A stretch of DNA of 64,000 bases from Fasciolopsis buskii (taxonomy: Eukaryota > Platyhelminthes > Trematoda > Plagiorchiida > Fasciolidae). Position 1 is the first letter of the stretch, and each line of letters starts with the position of its first letter. The notes beneath the pieces were generated by a model. The model was given only the letters and a program-made list of their open reading frames with translations. It was not told the DNA's origin and made no database searches. Location of the stretch: contig LUCM01010445.1 of the NCBI GenBank assembly GCA_008360955.1, positions 81,593 through 145,592 of the forward strand, given 5' to 3'. Shown piece by piece: positions 21,176 through 31,800 of the stretch. A program made the position numbers and the translations under genes.

Positions 21176-23984
21176 AAATAATATCTTCACACAAAGTAAG
21201 ACGTATTCCACTGGGCCAATGAACAACACGAAAAAGACGTTTTTCTGCATTTTCGTCTGATAGTGCAGTATCTTGGTGAAACTGGAATGGATGACAGTAT
21301 AGACAAAGTAAAATGTCTCACTGAAGAAACACCTACAAAAAGCTGCTGTGCCAGCTGTTGAGTTACGTTGAGTTCCTGGATCGAACGTTTGCTATCCAAC
21401 CGGTCAGGCTGAATTTTAATTCGCTCATACTTCCGTCCTCACCAGCTCAAACGAAAACAGACAAGCCGAACCAGCACAAAATCTCGATTTTTTAAATGAT
21501 AACCTCCTATATTTATGGCTTATTTATGTCACTCTGATTGCCATTACTTCATTCGTTGTTCGTGGCATGCTCCGGTTGACCAGTCTCATTTGATGCATTT
21601 CACCGATTTAGTTCACGTCGTTTTGCTGCCGAATCCAGACGGCTTATCCTGATCGGTTATTGCGGCTCACAATATAGTCTCGGTTTGCATGTCCACACGC
21701 TTGCCTTCCAATCAAACTGTTGTGTCAACTGGCGGCTGATAGCCAGCGAGGTTTTGTCGTCTGTACTCGCCTGCTGTCTGACAGGACAGGATTCCATCCA
21801 TGCCTGTATATTGATCGCGATTAGTCTGGCAGGGTTTGTTATCGTGCTAACACCAATAACTGATGAGACAGGTGCATTAAACTCAGGCGCACTCTTGGTC
21901 AAGCAAGCATTTTGTCACATCGACTTCTTGGTAGAGACCCGAGGGTCTGATTGAACAAAAGCCTTTCACGGTAACTTCCACTCCTGCTGTCAGCGGTCTG
22001 GGGATTACCAAACGACGCCTGCGATAGGCGGAACCTGTATTCACTAATTCGATCTTCAGCCCCTTCTCAATGGATGGTGCAAGTTTCTAGTTCTTAGGAT
22101 GTAAACTCTCGGACCCGTTTCGCGTAACGATCCAACGCTTTAACAAGACCAACCCAGCTTTATCATTAAGTGTAGGTCCATAGCGAACGTTTCCTAAGAA
22201 GGAAATGATCGATCCGACTAACCTAGGAAACGGTGCTCAGATAAACACCGCTTGCATTCCATTCCATTAGTGTTTTAATAGACGTCTAGACTTTGGAAGC
22301 GCTCAGCCTACCATACTACGTTCGTTTGCGTCCCGATACCGCTGAGAACCTGGCTCGTGGGACAGTGAGTGGTTGGGATTGGTACCATTCAGTCTAGCTA
22401 ACCTACCTGACTAAGTAAAATTGAGATTGTGTGCGAAAAGCGACCAAATCTTCACTCACTCAGATATCTGAAATTCAACGGGACAACGGCGAGCTTGGAC
22501 TTGAGGATGCAAGGTCGGCCCATCTATGGATTGTCGAGTCCGTGTGCTACAAGCATCCAAAGTCAGCGTCTATGCACGTTTTCGTTGAAGTAGGAGATTA
22601 ATTATTTTCGGCTTGCTGTAGTTTCAGACCGGTTCGGTTATCTTTGCGCAACCTGTACGCAAACGCGAAAGCACTGAATCAGGATCCAACAGTTATCTAT
22701 CATGCAGTCAGTCTATAGTTACGCAAGACCATGTACATTTGAGAGAGTTGTCTTTCACTCGCTGTTTGCATCACCCACGGGAAGCACCTTGGAGGAAATA
22801 TTGAATCTAATGACAAGAATGATTTTCTCGCTTAAATAGAAATTTAATTCCATTTTATCGTGCTATGCCAAATAACCAATAAACAAACAGTCCGTTTCAT
22901 TAGCATTTAGAAGCCACTTAGACGGTTTATGGATTGGTGAACAGATGCAAAGCGTACGGTATATTTATCTTTGCCACTTAAGTAACCATTCGGTAGAATG
23001 GGGAACAAGTTGGTTGTCATGGTTACTCTGCGCAGCTAAGAGAACACGGGACCGAAGGTCAGTTGTGAACAGCGAAAGTTTGTCAGGCAGCATTCAGGAC
23101 GGTGTTCTACCCTGTCGTCCGCCGAGTCTCTCCACAAGAATCATTTGGGAACAATCAGAATATCTGCAGAATGAAAATGGATGGGTCAAATTTCACCACT
23201 GGTACCGTGCTTTGAGCGATCCTCTGGGATCAATTTTGCAGTTATGAACAGTTTCTCATCGTAATTTCACTGGAAGTCCTTGCAAAATGCGCTATCGGTG
23301 TTTTAGCTGACCGAGTATTTTCACCAATCAACAATGATAATTATAAAATTGTACTTTAAGTTCAACGGGTTCTGCAGTTTTCAAGGTAAGTACACATCCG
23401 CCCATACATTTTATTAGGGCTTCTTTCTGAATCTGCCCAGCCAAGAATCACACAACCGATGGGTGACAACATTGGGTCATCCAAAACACCGAATATAGGT
23501 ATTCTGCCAAGCTCCTGACCTCGACGGAACTGTGCGTTGACCAAGAAGCAATTGTTCCTGAGGTCTATAGAATGGACAAACCAGAAAAGTAATTGCATTC
23601 AGTCGGTGGGCAAAAGACCGAGGGTTAGCGACGGTTGAGACAGATTCAGCGATGTCCTCAGTATACTCTTCAATGTTCTTCATAAAACTTAGATGTCTCA
23701 TGGTACCGGGGAGTGAGTGTCGGAAATTGCCTTACAGTTATTCATTTACGTGAATCCATTCGAGGCTGTATCACAGACTAACGAGCTCTTGTGGTCCAGG
23801 TGATCGGATTTAGATCCAGGTGAATGTTGGAAGCGAAAAGTTTTATGTGGTGCAAACAGTGTATACGTAGAAAGAGCGACCGACTGTGGTCAAGTGGACT
23901 ACGCATCGGTCACCAAAGTGGAGGGAGATTCGCATTGCGGATCCGCTGGCACTTTGGAGGTGGACTACAATTCGCTACTGTCCG
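21176..23984. other. No assignable gene
   Basis: A plus-strand frame at 21660-21954 is open for about 95 codons and looks hydrophobic in the middle (ACILIAISLAGFVIVLTPIT), but it has no flanking splice signal I trust. A strong donor-like AAG|GTAAGT at 23386 has no supported exon before it. Confidence 0.35.
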
Positions 23985-24092
23985 GCTCACTACAGCATCC
24001 GATCCAATAAAACCTTAGGTGGCTTTGTGTCACTCCAAATTTAAGGGTCACGGTTTCGGGTCCTTCTCTCTTGTGATGGACCCTAGCCGTTA
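23985..24092 (-). repeat. Dispersed repeat B, copy 1
   Basis: On the minus strand this matches 55988-56095 over about 100 nt. Shared blocks include TAGGGTCCA, a GGAGT block and AGCCAC, at roughly 65-70% by eye. The family is unknown; it could be a SINE body. Confidence 0.45.
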
Positions 24093-24359
24093 AGGAGCGG
24101 ACCCCTCCCTCTAAACAGATTTGTAAAGAATGTGATGAATGCCGAAATGCCAATTATCCCGTCTATTCATTTATACACTTGCGATTCTAGTTTTCATGAA
24201 AATCTAAAGAACGACTTTTACTAAACAAAAGATTGCACGTTAACCAAGGCTGACGAATAGGTCTTAATGAAGCAGAGCTAACTTACAAAATATGAACTTT
24301 GGGCTGAAAGTCACACTTCCGACTTTTTATTCACGTTTTCACGTTCGTGAATTAAAAAG

Positions 24360-25285
24360 CTGACTAAAAGAAGTCGTGGGTTAGTCAGATACAAATATGG
24401 GTGGGGAAGGGATTTGTGGTGTTACATGCATAACCTGAATACACAAGAATGTGTTGTGTTAATTGGTCTGTTGTCTAGGGTTTGCATTGGGAAGAGGAAC
24501 TTAATTAGATATCTGATTGCCAGGACAAAAAGAATATGCACAGAAGATACTCTTGAAGCTGAACTGCAGACGGTCAGAAGAGTATTCACCGAAAATGGTT
24601 TCCCAATTAGATTAATCGACAAGATGTTGGAGACAGAACAGGAAGTTCCTAGGAGGGTGACGGTGGAGAGAAAGCCAGTATACATATCTCTGCCATTCAA
24701 AGGTGACACGCTAGCAGAGATAGCACGACGAAGACTGACTAGTGCTATCAATAAGACATTCTACGCAGCCAAGTTTTGTATCCTGTTCAAATCCCGCCCC
24801 GTAGTGTCATTATGGTTGAAAGACAAAGTCTCTGATTCTGCAGCCTCGTTTTGTATCTATTCCTCCACATGTTCCTGTGGGACAATGTACATCGGCCGCA
24901 TGACCAGGCGCTTGTCTGAACACATCCGTGAGCATTACCCGGCATGGTTAGGCACTGGAACAATTAAGTCACTTAATAGCGCAGTCGTTTCACATCGAGC
25001 ACAGACTAACCACATCGTGAATGTGACGCAAGCTTTCCGGACCCTGTATAAGGTCAGAGGTCAACAATCCAGGTTGGCAAAGTGTCGCCTCTTGAGCACT
25101 GCGGAAGCTGTCGCGATCCGTCTTCACAATCCTCCACTTTGTTCTCAAAAACAATTTGTGGTTGCGCTTCAACTCCCCTGGTCCATCCTCCGTCCCAATA
25201 CAAACCCTAGACAACAAAACAATTAACACCACAAATCCCTTCCCCACCCATATTTGTAAATGACTAATCCAATCCTTCCTATAGT
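24360..25285 (+). mobile_element. Penelope-like element, 5'-truncated, with inverted pseudo-LTR
   Basis: The element carries the GIY-YIG endonuclease part of a Penelope-like element. It is bounded by a long inverted repeat: 24360-24495 pairs with 25187-25285, near-identical over the core (24391-24423 against its partner) and diverging outward. The left arm holds a 37-nt insertion at 24424-24460. The left arm is thus the reverse complement of the element's own 3' end, placed at its 5' side, the arrangement known for Penelope pseudo-LTRs. The reverse transcriptase domain is missing. Confidence 0.8.
24414..25226 (+). CDS. Penelope-like GIY-YIG endonuclease fragment
   Basis: Uninterrupted 270-codon frame; the first 26 codons lie in the inverted repeat and are not genuine element coding, and the stop lies in the right arm. 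Element-derived protein starts near KRNLIRYLIARTKRICTEDT (residue 27), the region following the PLE reverse transcriptase. The nuclease core is at residues 145-260: CIY in place of the usual GIY, CSCGTMYIGRMTRRL (153-167) with the YIG and following Arg, and STAEAVAIRLHNPPL, whose Glu231 is the likely metal ligand, then QKQFV...LPW, the normal PLE end. In intact elements this domain nicks the target for reverse transcription. Openness across 240 codons suggests a fairly young insertion. Without a reverse transcriptase it cannot move by itself. Confidence 0.8.
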   Translation: MWCYMHNLNTQECVVLIGLLSRVCIGKRNLIRYLIARTKRICTEDTLEAELQTVRRVFTENGFPIRLIDKMLETEQEVPRRVTVERKPVYISLPFKGDTLAEIARRRLTSAINKTFYAAKFCILFKSRPVVSLWLKDKVSDSAASFCIYSSTCSCGTMYIGRMTRRLSEHIREHYPAWLGTGTIKSLNSAVVSHRAQTNHIVNVTQAFRTLYKVRGQQSRLAKCRLLSTAEAVAIRLHNPPLCSQKQFVVALQLPWSILRPNTNPRQQNN

Positions 25286-25752
25286 GAAAATTTTTGTCAA
25301 TGTATATAGTGATGTAATGGCATGAGTACAAATAGCTGAAAACGAGCTTGTTCGCCAATTTGCTTTCTCAATGTGCTCAGTGGTAATTTTCAAGGAATTT
25401 AAACGAAGTCTTTTTAATCATTGAGTTTCAACAGTATGAGTTAAGTTTTGGTAAGTCTTCGGAGAGACCAACCCATTCTCAGGATAAAGACGGATTTTTT
25501 CATCTCGCCAAATCTTCGGTTGATTCGAAGAACGGGGCCATACACTACCCGACTCAAAATATACGCTCCGTTTGGAGAAGTGGTGGTTAGCTGTGGACAA
25601 GCATCGAATAGCCAGTCGCGGACACGCAGCGGTAGCACCGCGTTCTTATAATCCATCTCATCGTCCGCTGGTGGCCCTGTGACCTAGCAAATGTGGTCTC
25701 GATTCAATAAGATTGTTGTGTTCCCTCGTGAAACGGTGGGGACAAAATCATA

Positions 25753-25793
25753 GCACTGATGATGTCACCTCGGCTTGACGATGAAACGTTTGC
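25753..25793 (+). ncRNA. Hammerhead-ribozyme-like core, degenerate
   Basis: CTGATGA at 25756-25762 fits the hammerhead CUGANGA box and GAAAC at 25783-25787 fits the second box, followed by GTT at 25788-25790. Between them GTCA (25764-25767) can pair with TGAC (25776-25779) as stem II, but two extra bases separate it from GAAA. GCA (25753-25755) pairs with TGC (25791-25793) as a short stem I. Stem III could only form between two copies through the palindrome ACGT, as reported for dimeric PLE hammerheads. Activity is doubtful with this stem II. Confidence 0.4.
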
Positions 25794-25832
25794 AATCAAA
25801 TTGCCCAGCTCAGCGAACAAGTCAATACCACA

Positions 25833-25856
25833 ATATATATATATATATATATATAT
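25833..25856 (+). repeat. AT dinucleotide microsatellite
   Basis: Twelve AT units directly at the end of the PLE tail. Confidence 0.9.
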
Positions 25857-25857
25857 C

Positions 25858-28800
25858 AGATAGGTGGAGCAATACAACGTAATCACCACTGAACCTCATT
25901 CCAATTGACATATTCCTGGTAAATCCTAAATCTCATTATACGCACAATGACTCACTTAAGAGCTGCCGTGTGGAAAATTGAAGAATTAAGAAGAACACGC
26001 AGGTCGAGTTTTTCAGATTTGAAAGAAAGCGTGCAATTTTCACTTTGACATATTAAGCAGGATGGTGATCGCGAGAAAATCAAAATCAAATCAAGTTCAA
26101 GTTCAATGCCAAATCGAGGACCAGGGTTAGGGTGCATACAGATCGGCGCAGAAATTGATGTCCATGTACAGACGATACTATCTCAGTAGACGAGGTAACA
26201 TTGAAAATCAGAATGCCAGGATCTGCAATCAAAAGACTTCACAAACAAATCTAACTGCATCACGTTACAGGGAAATAATTGCTGGTTGTTTTTGAATTTC
26301 CACATTACCGGTAATAAAAGATACGCGATGCATTTAAATAGGCTATAGTTTTTAGGATTTTTTAACATCTGTAAAATTGGTACTGGCAAAGCAAATAATC
26401 GGCACGATAACCCAATTCGATAAACTCAAGTATAACTAGCGCATTGCCGACAATCGATAGGACAGTAACGGGGAAAAGAGCAAAGTCACCAGTCAAAAAA
26501 GACCCAAGACAGCCCTGGACAGTGTAAGACGTACGTGACAGAAACCCGGAATGTTCTTGTCAATTTGACCCATTGGAATCGGATGGCAATGAAAGCAGGC
26601 AAATCAAAACTAGGTAGGCGTATTCGTCAGCCGTAATTAAAATACGGGTACGGCCAATCATTTTTCGGGGATAGCTGGTTCAAGCTATCATGCAAAATTA
26701 ATCCTAGATAGTTCATTTGTGCAGCAGTGGTGCACCTGAGTACACTAAATTTTATTGGAGAACTTGACAAAATAAAAATGCACTCCGTGACAGGAACTGC
26801 ATATCTCCAGGGGTTTTTCCAGCATAATCATTTTTGAGCGGAGCACAATACCCAATTTCTGGTGTAACGAATCGGTACTGACCATTGTGATACGTGAAAG
26901 GAAATAAGAAAAAAGTGGAACGATCTAAATGGATTTGAAAATTTGTTGGTTTTCGTGGGGTTCTGGTGGTTGTACTTGACGTTTGGGTAGCAAACAATGT
27001 CACCTCAACGGGTGATGAAGCATTCGCAACCTGATGAATAGCAAAAGGCTTCAGCGTAGTCATTTATTATCTATTTTGTCAACCGCATGAATGCATAGTG
27101 TGTGCCGGACACTGGATGCATCAGCTCTGAGATAAATCTGCATAATAATGAAACAAGCAGACTGTAGGCTGCCTCCGGGATTTTGATTGAATGAGTGCAG
27201 GATATAACCGTCCGTATGTGGTGAGCTTCGGCTCTACCACTTTTGCTCACTCCTGGTCAGAGCACGTGCAACTCAGTCCGGAGAAGCATTTTCGGATGAC
27301 GGTTACTTTACAGTTATTCAGCGTTCTGTTTGATTTACTCATGTGGGTATGGGAGTCGCCTTCGACTGAGCGACTGAAATTGATGGAGATCGGGTCGCAT
27401 CCATGTAAGGATAAAATCAGATATAATAGGCTGGGGTCACAGTAAGAAGCATCGGTTTTGCATGCGTCATATATCAGGTTTTGAAACAACCTATTGGCAC
27501 TTTTTGATATAATAGTATTACTCATAGGTAAGCACTTTTTGTACTTTCATCTCTATGGTTGCACCCTAACTGAAAGCAGCTGGATATCGCTAGTCGGTTT
27601 TGAACCTGAGGAATCCTGAACAAGACCGACAACCGTATGGAATGATATCAGATCGGGCACGAACCAAACAAGTCGAATCCTAATGAACTTTCGAATCAGC
27701 AGGTAGGAAGTAAGAAAAAAATCCATCGTTGGATCAGGAAATCCTCCAATCAACAACCGATAACCTTGTCCACGTGAAATGAGTAGGTGGCGTCAAAAGT
27801 AAGTCACGTCACGTGACGTTGTTTTCGAACACAGGGATGCAAGTGTGCATCAGAGCGGGCCGAAAATAAACAAATTTGGGTGTAACACTCACTGAAACGA
27901 CCTGTGAGATACCGAAATTGGCAATCTACTTGTCTGCGCAGATTTTATGAATTGAACAACAGTGTTAGACTAACGCCTACATAATTTCTGTATTAGTACC
28001 GTGCCGTTGACGTAGTTCTCAATTTGCCACTAGCTCGAACGTCAAATGTGATCAAGTCCACCGGTCAGGAAGCCAAAATGTGTCCAAGATTGGAATTTGA
28101 TACACCTATGTAGACTACCCAGGACCCGGTCTTGTTTAATGCAATTTAAATTCAGATACAAGACGTTGGAGACTTGTGGATTGTTGTGCGAGCATGTAAT
28201 GAATTGATAACATAGCTACAAATGAAATTAAAATGGAAATGTCATCCAAATTGTGTTTGTTTTGCTGCTGGTAGGAGAGAGGAGATGAATGTTTATGTCT
28301 TCCGGCGCATTGCCTAGTAGCGTAGTCCGCTAACAATTACTGCGCAGCTTGCAAAGGTTCAGATTTCGAGTTTGTCATGAGAGGATGCATTCAGGTCCGA
28401 AAGAAAATCAAACAATCAGTCGTCCATAACGGACTAAGCGCATGACAGTGGCTGAGCGGTATGAAGCAAAATCAATTCATCAGTTATTAAGTTGATCAAG
28501 TTTCTGTGTTTCAACCAAGCATACTTTACATGTGTGCATACCAAGTGATCTGACTCATGAATGAAGTAGTGTTACCAAAAGGATAAAAATATGACTGTTG
28601 ACCAAACGGAATTGGAAGACTCTGACGATTACCAGTCATTCCATGGCAGGTTCTGCTTTTTCATTCATTTTATAACGAGCAGATCACTGTCGACGAAATG
28701 TCAGTTACTGGTCAAAATGAGGACAGAAGTAATATTCTAACCATGGAATACAAAGCTCAAATTTTTATCTTGAGGACTGACAGTTCAATGCTCTTATCCG

Positions 28801-29356
28801 TCCAGGTATGAAGCAGACCCGGTGCCGAGGAATAATTCATTACATTCCGAGCGAAACCAAACATGCGGTAATTTATACTGACCACAATACTGCTATCTAA
28901 AGCGAACACCACTCCGAAGATTCCAACGCGAATTCGAATGGCTGCAGTTTGGGATTAGGCTTTCAACGGGTCGACTGTACGTAGCTATTTCGATTCCGAA
29001 TGTGTAAATTCCAACTTCCGATTTACTAAACATCACCTGACGAGGTTCCAATTTACTTTGGCACATTCCAGATCAGGAAGCATGCAGCCTCCGTTGGAAA
29101 AGCGTTGATTTCTATTGTGTCGCACGCTGCAGACGGAAATCACTTTAGCTTCGTCATTGGTTTTTATAATTTTTTTGAAGTCTAGTTTAGGTGATACGGT
29201 AACCCGATTTGCGTTCTTGTAATCACAACATCAGTTATATTGGCTGTACGTGTTGTGTTATATAAAGTCGACAAAAAAACTGGGCCACCACAACTAAGGG
29301 CAATTTATAACTACCATAACTCTGCCTATCGGGTAGAGAAGGGGAAATGATTGATC
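25858..29356. other. Mostly unassigned
   Basis: AT-rich with short frames. One minus-strand frame at 26752-27063 is listed separately. ATAG|GTAAGC near 27528 is a donor-like site without a supported exon. Nothing recognisable between 27.8 and 29.3 kb. Confidence 0.4.
26752..27063 (-). CDS. Possible exon, unidentified
   Basis: A 103-codon minus-strand frame with an ATG at its start, a Ser/Thr-rich part (TQTSSTTTRTPRKPTNFQ) and an aromatic part (FLFPFTYHNGQYRFVTPEIG). The opposite strand has no equivalent long frame. Splice signals at its ends are weak and no family is recognised. Frames of this length are expected by chance in 64 kb of such DNA, so this is only a possibility. Confidence 0.22.
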   Translation of the reverse strand: MTTLKPFAIHQVANASSPVEVTLFATQTSSTTTRTPRKPTNFQIHLDRSTFFLFPFTYHNGQYRFVTPEIGYCAPLKNDYAGKTPGDMQFLSRSAFLFCQVLQ

Positions 29357-29520
29357 AATATAAATATATATATACATATAATATTACACACCAGCTTGAA
29401 AACAAGCATGGTGCTAATGCAAGAACATGTGGATGGAACCAACAGTGAGTTAAGATGAATAATAATAAACCATAACAAGTCAACTGCTTTTTGTGTTTTA
29501 ACCGTACACACTTATCTACA
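29357..29520 (+). repeat. Dispersed repeat A, copy 1
   Basis: An AT run (29357-29383) followed by a segment homologous to 45852-45985: AATATTACACAC, TTGAAAACAAGCATG and the ACATGT region match, with the same order in both copies. The minus-strand translations also align (MLVF-x-x-VCNII), suggesting decay of a common element. Family unknown. Confidence 0.55.
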
Positions 29521-29800
29521 TTCATCATTGCTTTAGAACGAAAAATTCTCTATAACAGTTAGTGGTCGATTTATTGAAGTTTTTCACAATTTGTTGACAA
29601 AATAATGGTAAATTAATGATAAAGACAAAAGGAAATAGAACTACTTCCTTGTAACATTGTCTTGTTGCTATAAGCAACGATATGAAGATGATTCAATTTC
29701 TAAAGAACTCAGACTGCTTGCCATCACTATTTTCCGATACGAACATCGACCGAAATTCATAAACTAATGGATTTTAGCTTGCACTCCTTCCCCGATCTAG

Positions 29801-29951
29801 TCTAGTAGACTTATTGGCTAAAGGACAACAAACGGTTACCATAGCAGCCAATACAACCGTCAAATTTTCATCAAGACTTCTAATGTGCAATAAAATGTCA
29901 TCATACATTAGTATTATTGTTTGGCTTTGGACGGTATTAGCCACGGCCAGT
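29801..29951 (+). CDS. Candidate exon with a hydrophobic segment
   Basis: Follows a strong acceptor (GCACTCCTTCCCCGATCTAG) and ends at AGT|GTGAGT. It has one phase nucleotide and 50 open codons, starting LVDLLAKGQQTVTIAANTTV, with a possible membrane segment near the end (SYISIIVWLWTVLATAS). No family recognised. On the opposite strand a YDDILLH string recalls reverse transcriptase but has no supporting context. Confidence 0.33.
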
Positions 29952-30660
29952 GTGAGTTGTCCGACCAATACGACTGAATGTCCAATTTGTGCCTTGATGA
30001 TTTTCCTCCTGCTATCGAAAGAGAACAGAATAGATTTCCATAACCTAAATCGATTTTCAATACATTTGCTCGACTGCTACAAATGATTCGCAACCAACAA
30101 CTAAATCTCAACTCATTAAACAAATAGCTGCACGTTTGCAATTACTTATTGTTTATTAGTTTCACTGATCGAATAATGTGGCTATCTCTGTTCTCGCTCC
30201 CGAATGCAGTGCTGCCCACATGTACTGTTCCTCTGTTTGTGTTTGTGAATCAACGATTTATTTTGGCTGAAAATTATTCTCATTTTTATCATCAAACTAA
30301 AACGTTTCGATCAATAAGTCCGTGTGGTCTTTTTCTGTTCGTCACAGTGCGTGGTGCGAGCTCGTGTGTGTATGTATGTACGTATGTACGCGTGCTTGCT
30401 CGTGAGAAGACCCTCGACCAGGATTTCAAAAAGCCACATACACTTTGTGCTGTCAGCTACACGGGATCGTCGAAACCCCTCATAGAATTATTTTCACTAG
30501 TCTACTGTTGTTTGTAATGGGAAAAAAGTGGAACGAAACGACTGGTCCTTACACCCGAACACAGTTAGTGGCACATGCAAATCCTGCTAGTGTATCAATA
30601 TTTGAATATACATATATGACAGGACAATTAGAAAATGCTCTTTCTCGTAACTCAGACTCA
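29952..30660. other. No assignable gene
   Basis: A plus-strand 122-codon frame at 30149-30517 has irregular, Phe/Leu-rich composition, and a GTAT/GTAC-rich simple patch lies around 30367-30392. Nothing recognised. Confidence 0.4.
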
Positions 30661-30699
30661 TCAGGATAGTGTTGGTTTGTTCGCTGAGTTGCGCAATTT

Positions 30700-30745
30700 G
30701 ATTGCAAACGTTTCACTACCAATCGAGGTGACATCGTCGGTACTA
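30700..30745 (-). ncRNA. Hammerhead-like core, second copy, degenerate
   Basis: On the minus strand CCGACGA (complement of 30734-30740) replaces CTGATGA, and GAAACGTT (from 30714 downwards) is conserved. The bases between are nearly the same as at 25763-25782 up to TCACCTCG. The U-to-C change in the first box and an imperfect stem II make activity unlikely. Included because it shows the motif belongs to the PLE tail family. Confidence 0.35.
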
Positions 30746-30889
30746 TGATATTGTGGCGAGCGTCTGGTTGTCGTCGTCCGCCTAAATGGGTCACTTAGTC
30801 TACTGGTCGATGTTGATTGACTGCTCTTGGTGAGGTGGTAGGATAGAGATGCTGCCCAGTTGCTTTGTTCACCTTCGTCTATTATTGGC

Positions 30890-31031
30890 ATGTTGTGGGC
30901 TGAATCGGCGTCCGTTTCGACTGGGTTGTGTTGATTGGTCCTTCGATCAGATCGATGGAGTATACGTGGTCTAGATCGACGTGGTTGTTTATCGACCTTT
31001 TCGAGGAGTGACAAGCTTCGAGAGATTCCCT
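30890..31031 (+). repeat. Inverted repeat, left arm (142 bp)
   Basis: Reverse complement of 31377-31519 with only about two to three differences and a possible one-base length difference. The loop is 345 nt. The arm encodes the PLE C-terminal segment on the minus strand. Confidence 0.85.
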
Positions 31032-31376
31032 TGAATGGTTCGTTCTACCCTGGGTGACGATCCTCACGTTTTCGAAGTTCAACTTGTGAGCTTCCCGGTC
31101 TTCGTGAACAGACCAAAGCACGAACCGACTTGCCGTGCATCAAGCATATCTCTGAAATAACGACAAGATTACTCAAGTCCTATGGAATTAAAGTGGCACA
31201 CAAGCCAGCAGAACCCTAAGAAAGATTCTATCAAAGAAGAAAGAAGCGACAGCTGACAAGAATCGACTGAAAAGACTGCAAAAAACAGTGCACTGGACAA
31301 ACCTGAAAAAAACTCGGAATACGGACCCATGTGCACAAATTGGTAACAAAAAGGCATGAACCACTCTCTCTAATTT

Positions 31377-31519
31377 CAGGGAATTTCTCGAAGCTTGTCA
31401 CTCCTCGAAAAGGTCGATAAACAACCACGTCGATCTAGACCACGTATACTCCATCGATCTGATCGAAGGACCAATCAACACAACCTAGTCGAAACGGACG
31501 CCGATTCAGCCCACAACAT
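31377..31519 (+). repeat. Inverted repeat, right arm
   Basis: Partner of 30890-31031. In plus-strand frame it reads REFLEACHSSKRSINN onward, the same PLE C-terminal segment. It is fused directly to PLSLIS of the upstream domain, skipping the residues that the left copy retains. Confidence 0.85.
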
Positions 31520-31690
31520 ATGTATATTCTGGGGCATTCTGCCCTCGTATCCGAAGGTGGTTCAGCCCAACTGACAAAGAAATTATCAACGAATCAGCAG
31601 GTTGTGTTCCCCTTCTGTGGACTCTTTCGTCGAAGAGCTCCAGGCACACTCCTGGACATGCTTACAAAAATCGATGCTGGTGAGAAATTA

Positions 31691-31756
31691 TGATATATAT
31701 AATATATATATATATATATACTCATATAATATATATATATATACTAATAAATATAT

Positions 31757-31797
<41 letters not shown>
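31691..31797 (+). repeat. Imperfect AT microsatellite
   Basis: About 107 nt of AT/AAT repeats with a few interruptions, at the right edge of the second PLE. Confidence 0.9.

Positions 31798-31800
<3 letters not shown>

Larger units (their letters stand above)
25441..25857 (+). mobile_element. Penelope-like element 3' tail with AT tract
   Basis: The right part (25750-25830) is the same tail seen inverted at 30664-30745: GATGTCACCTCG, GAAACGTTTGCAATCAAATT and CTCAGCGAACAA are shared. It ends in an AT microsatellite (25833-25856). The left part has a short open frame (ending SRTRSGSTAFL) of unknown origin. It probably represents another insertion lying just downstream of the 24.36-25.29 kb element. 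Confidence 0.55.
30664..31690. mobile_element. Second Penelope-like element, inverted and decayed
   Basis: The plus strand from about 31100 to 31519 carries a decayed PLE endonuclease: TRLLKSYGIKVAHKP, then DCKKQCTGQT (a worn C-x-x-C...Y-V-G-Q-T block), then KLVTKRHEPLSLI, with stops between. The minus strand from 31121 down to 30664 carries the later part: HKLNFENVRIVTQGRTNHS, LEACHSSKRSINNHVDLD, then the tail with the hammerhead-like core. The segment common to both halves forms the inverted repeat 30890-31031 / 31377-31519. An AT tract follows at 31691. No part is functional. Confidence 0.7.

Noticed and set aside
23870..23945. tRNA-like A box TGGTCAAGTGG
   Set aside because: No B box at the right distance and no cloverleaf.
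29774..29968. Minus-strand YDDILLH string as a gypsy reverse transcriptase
   Set aside because: No neighbouring palm motifs before or after it in any frame; the plus strand has better exon signals.
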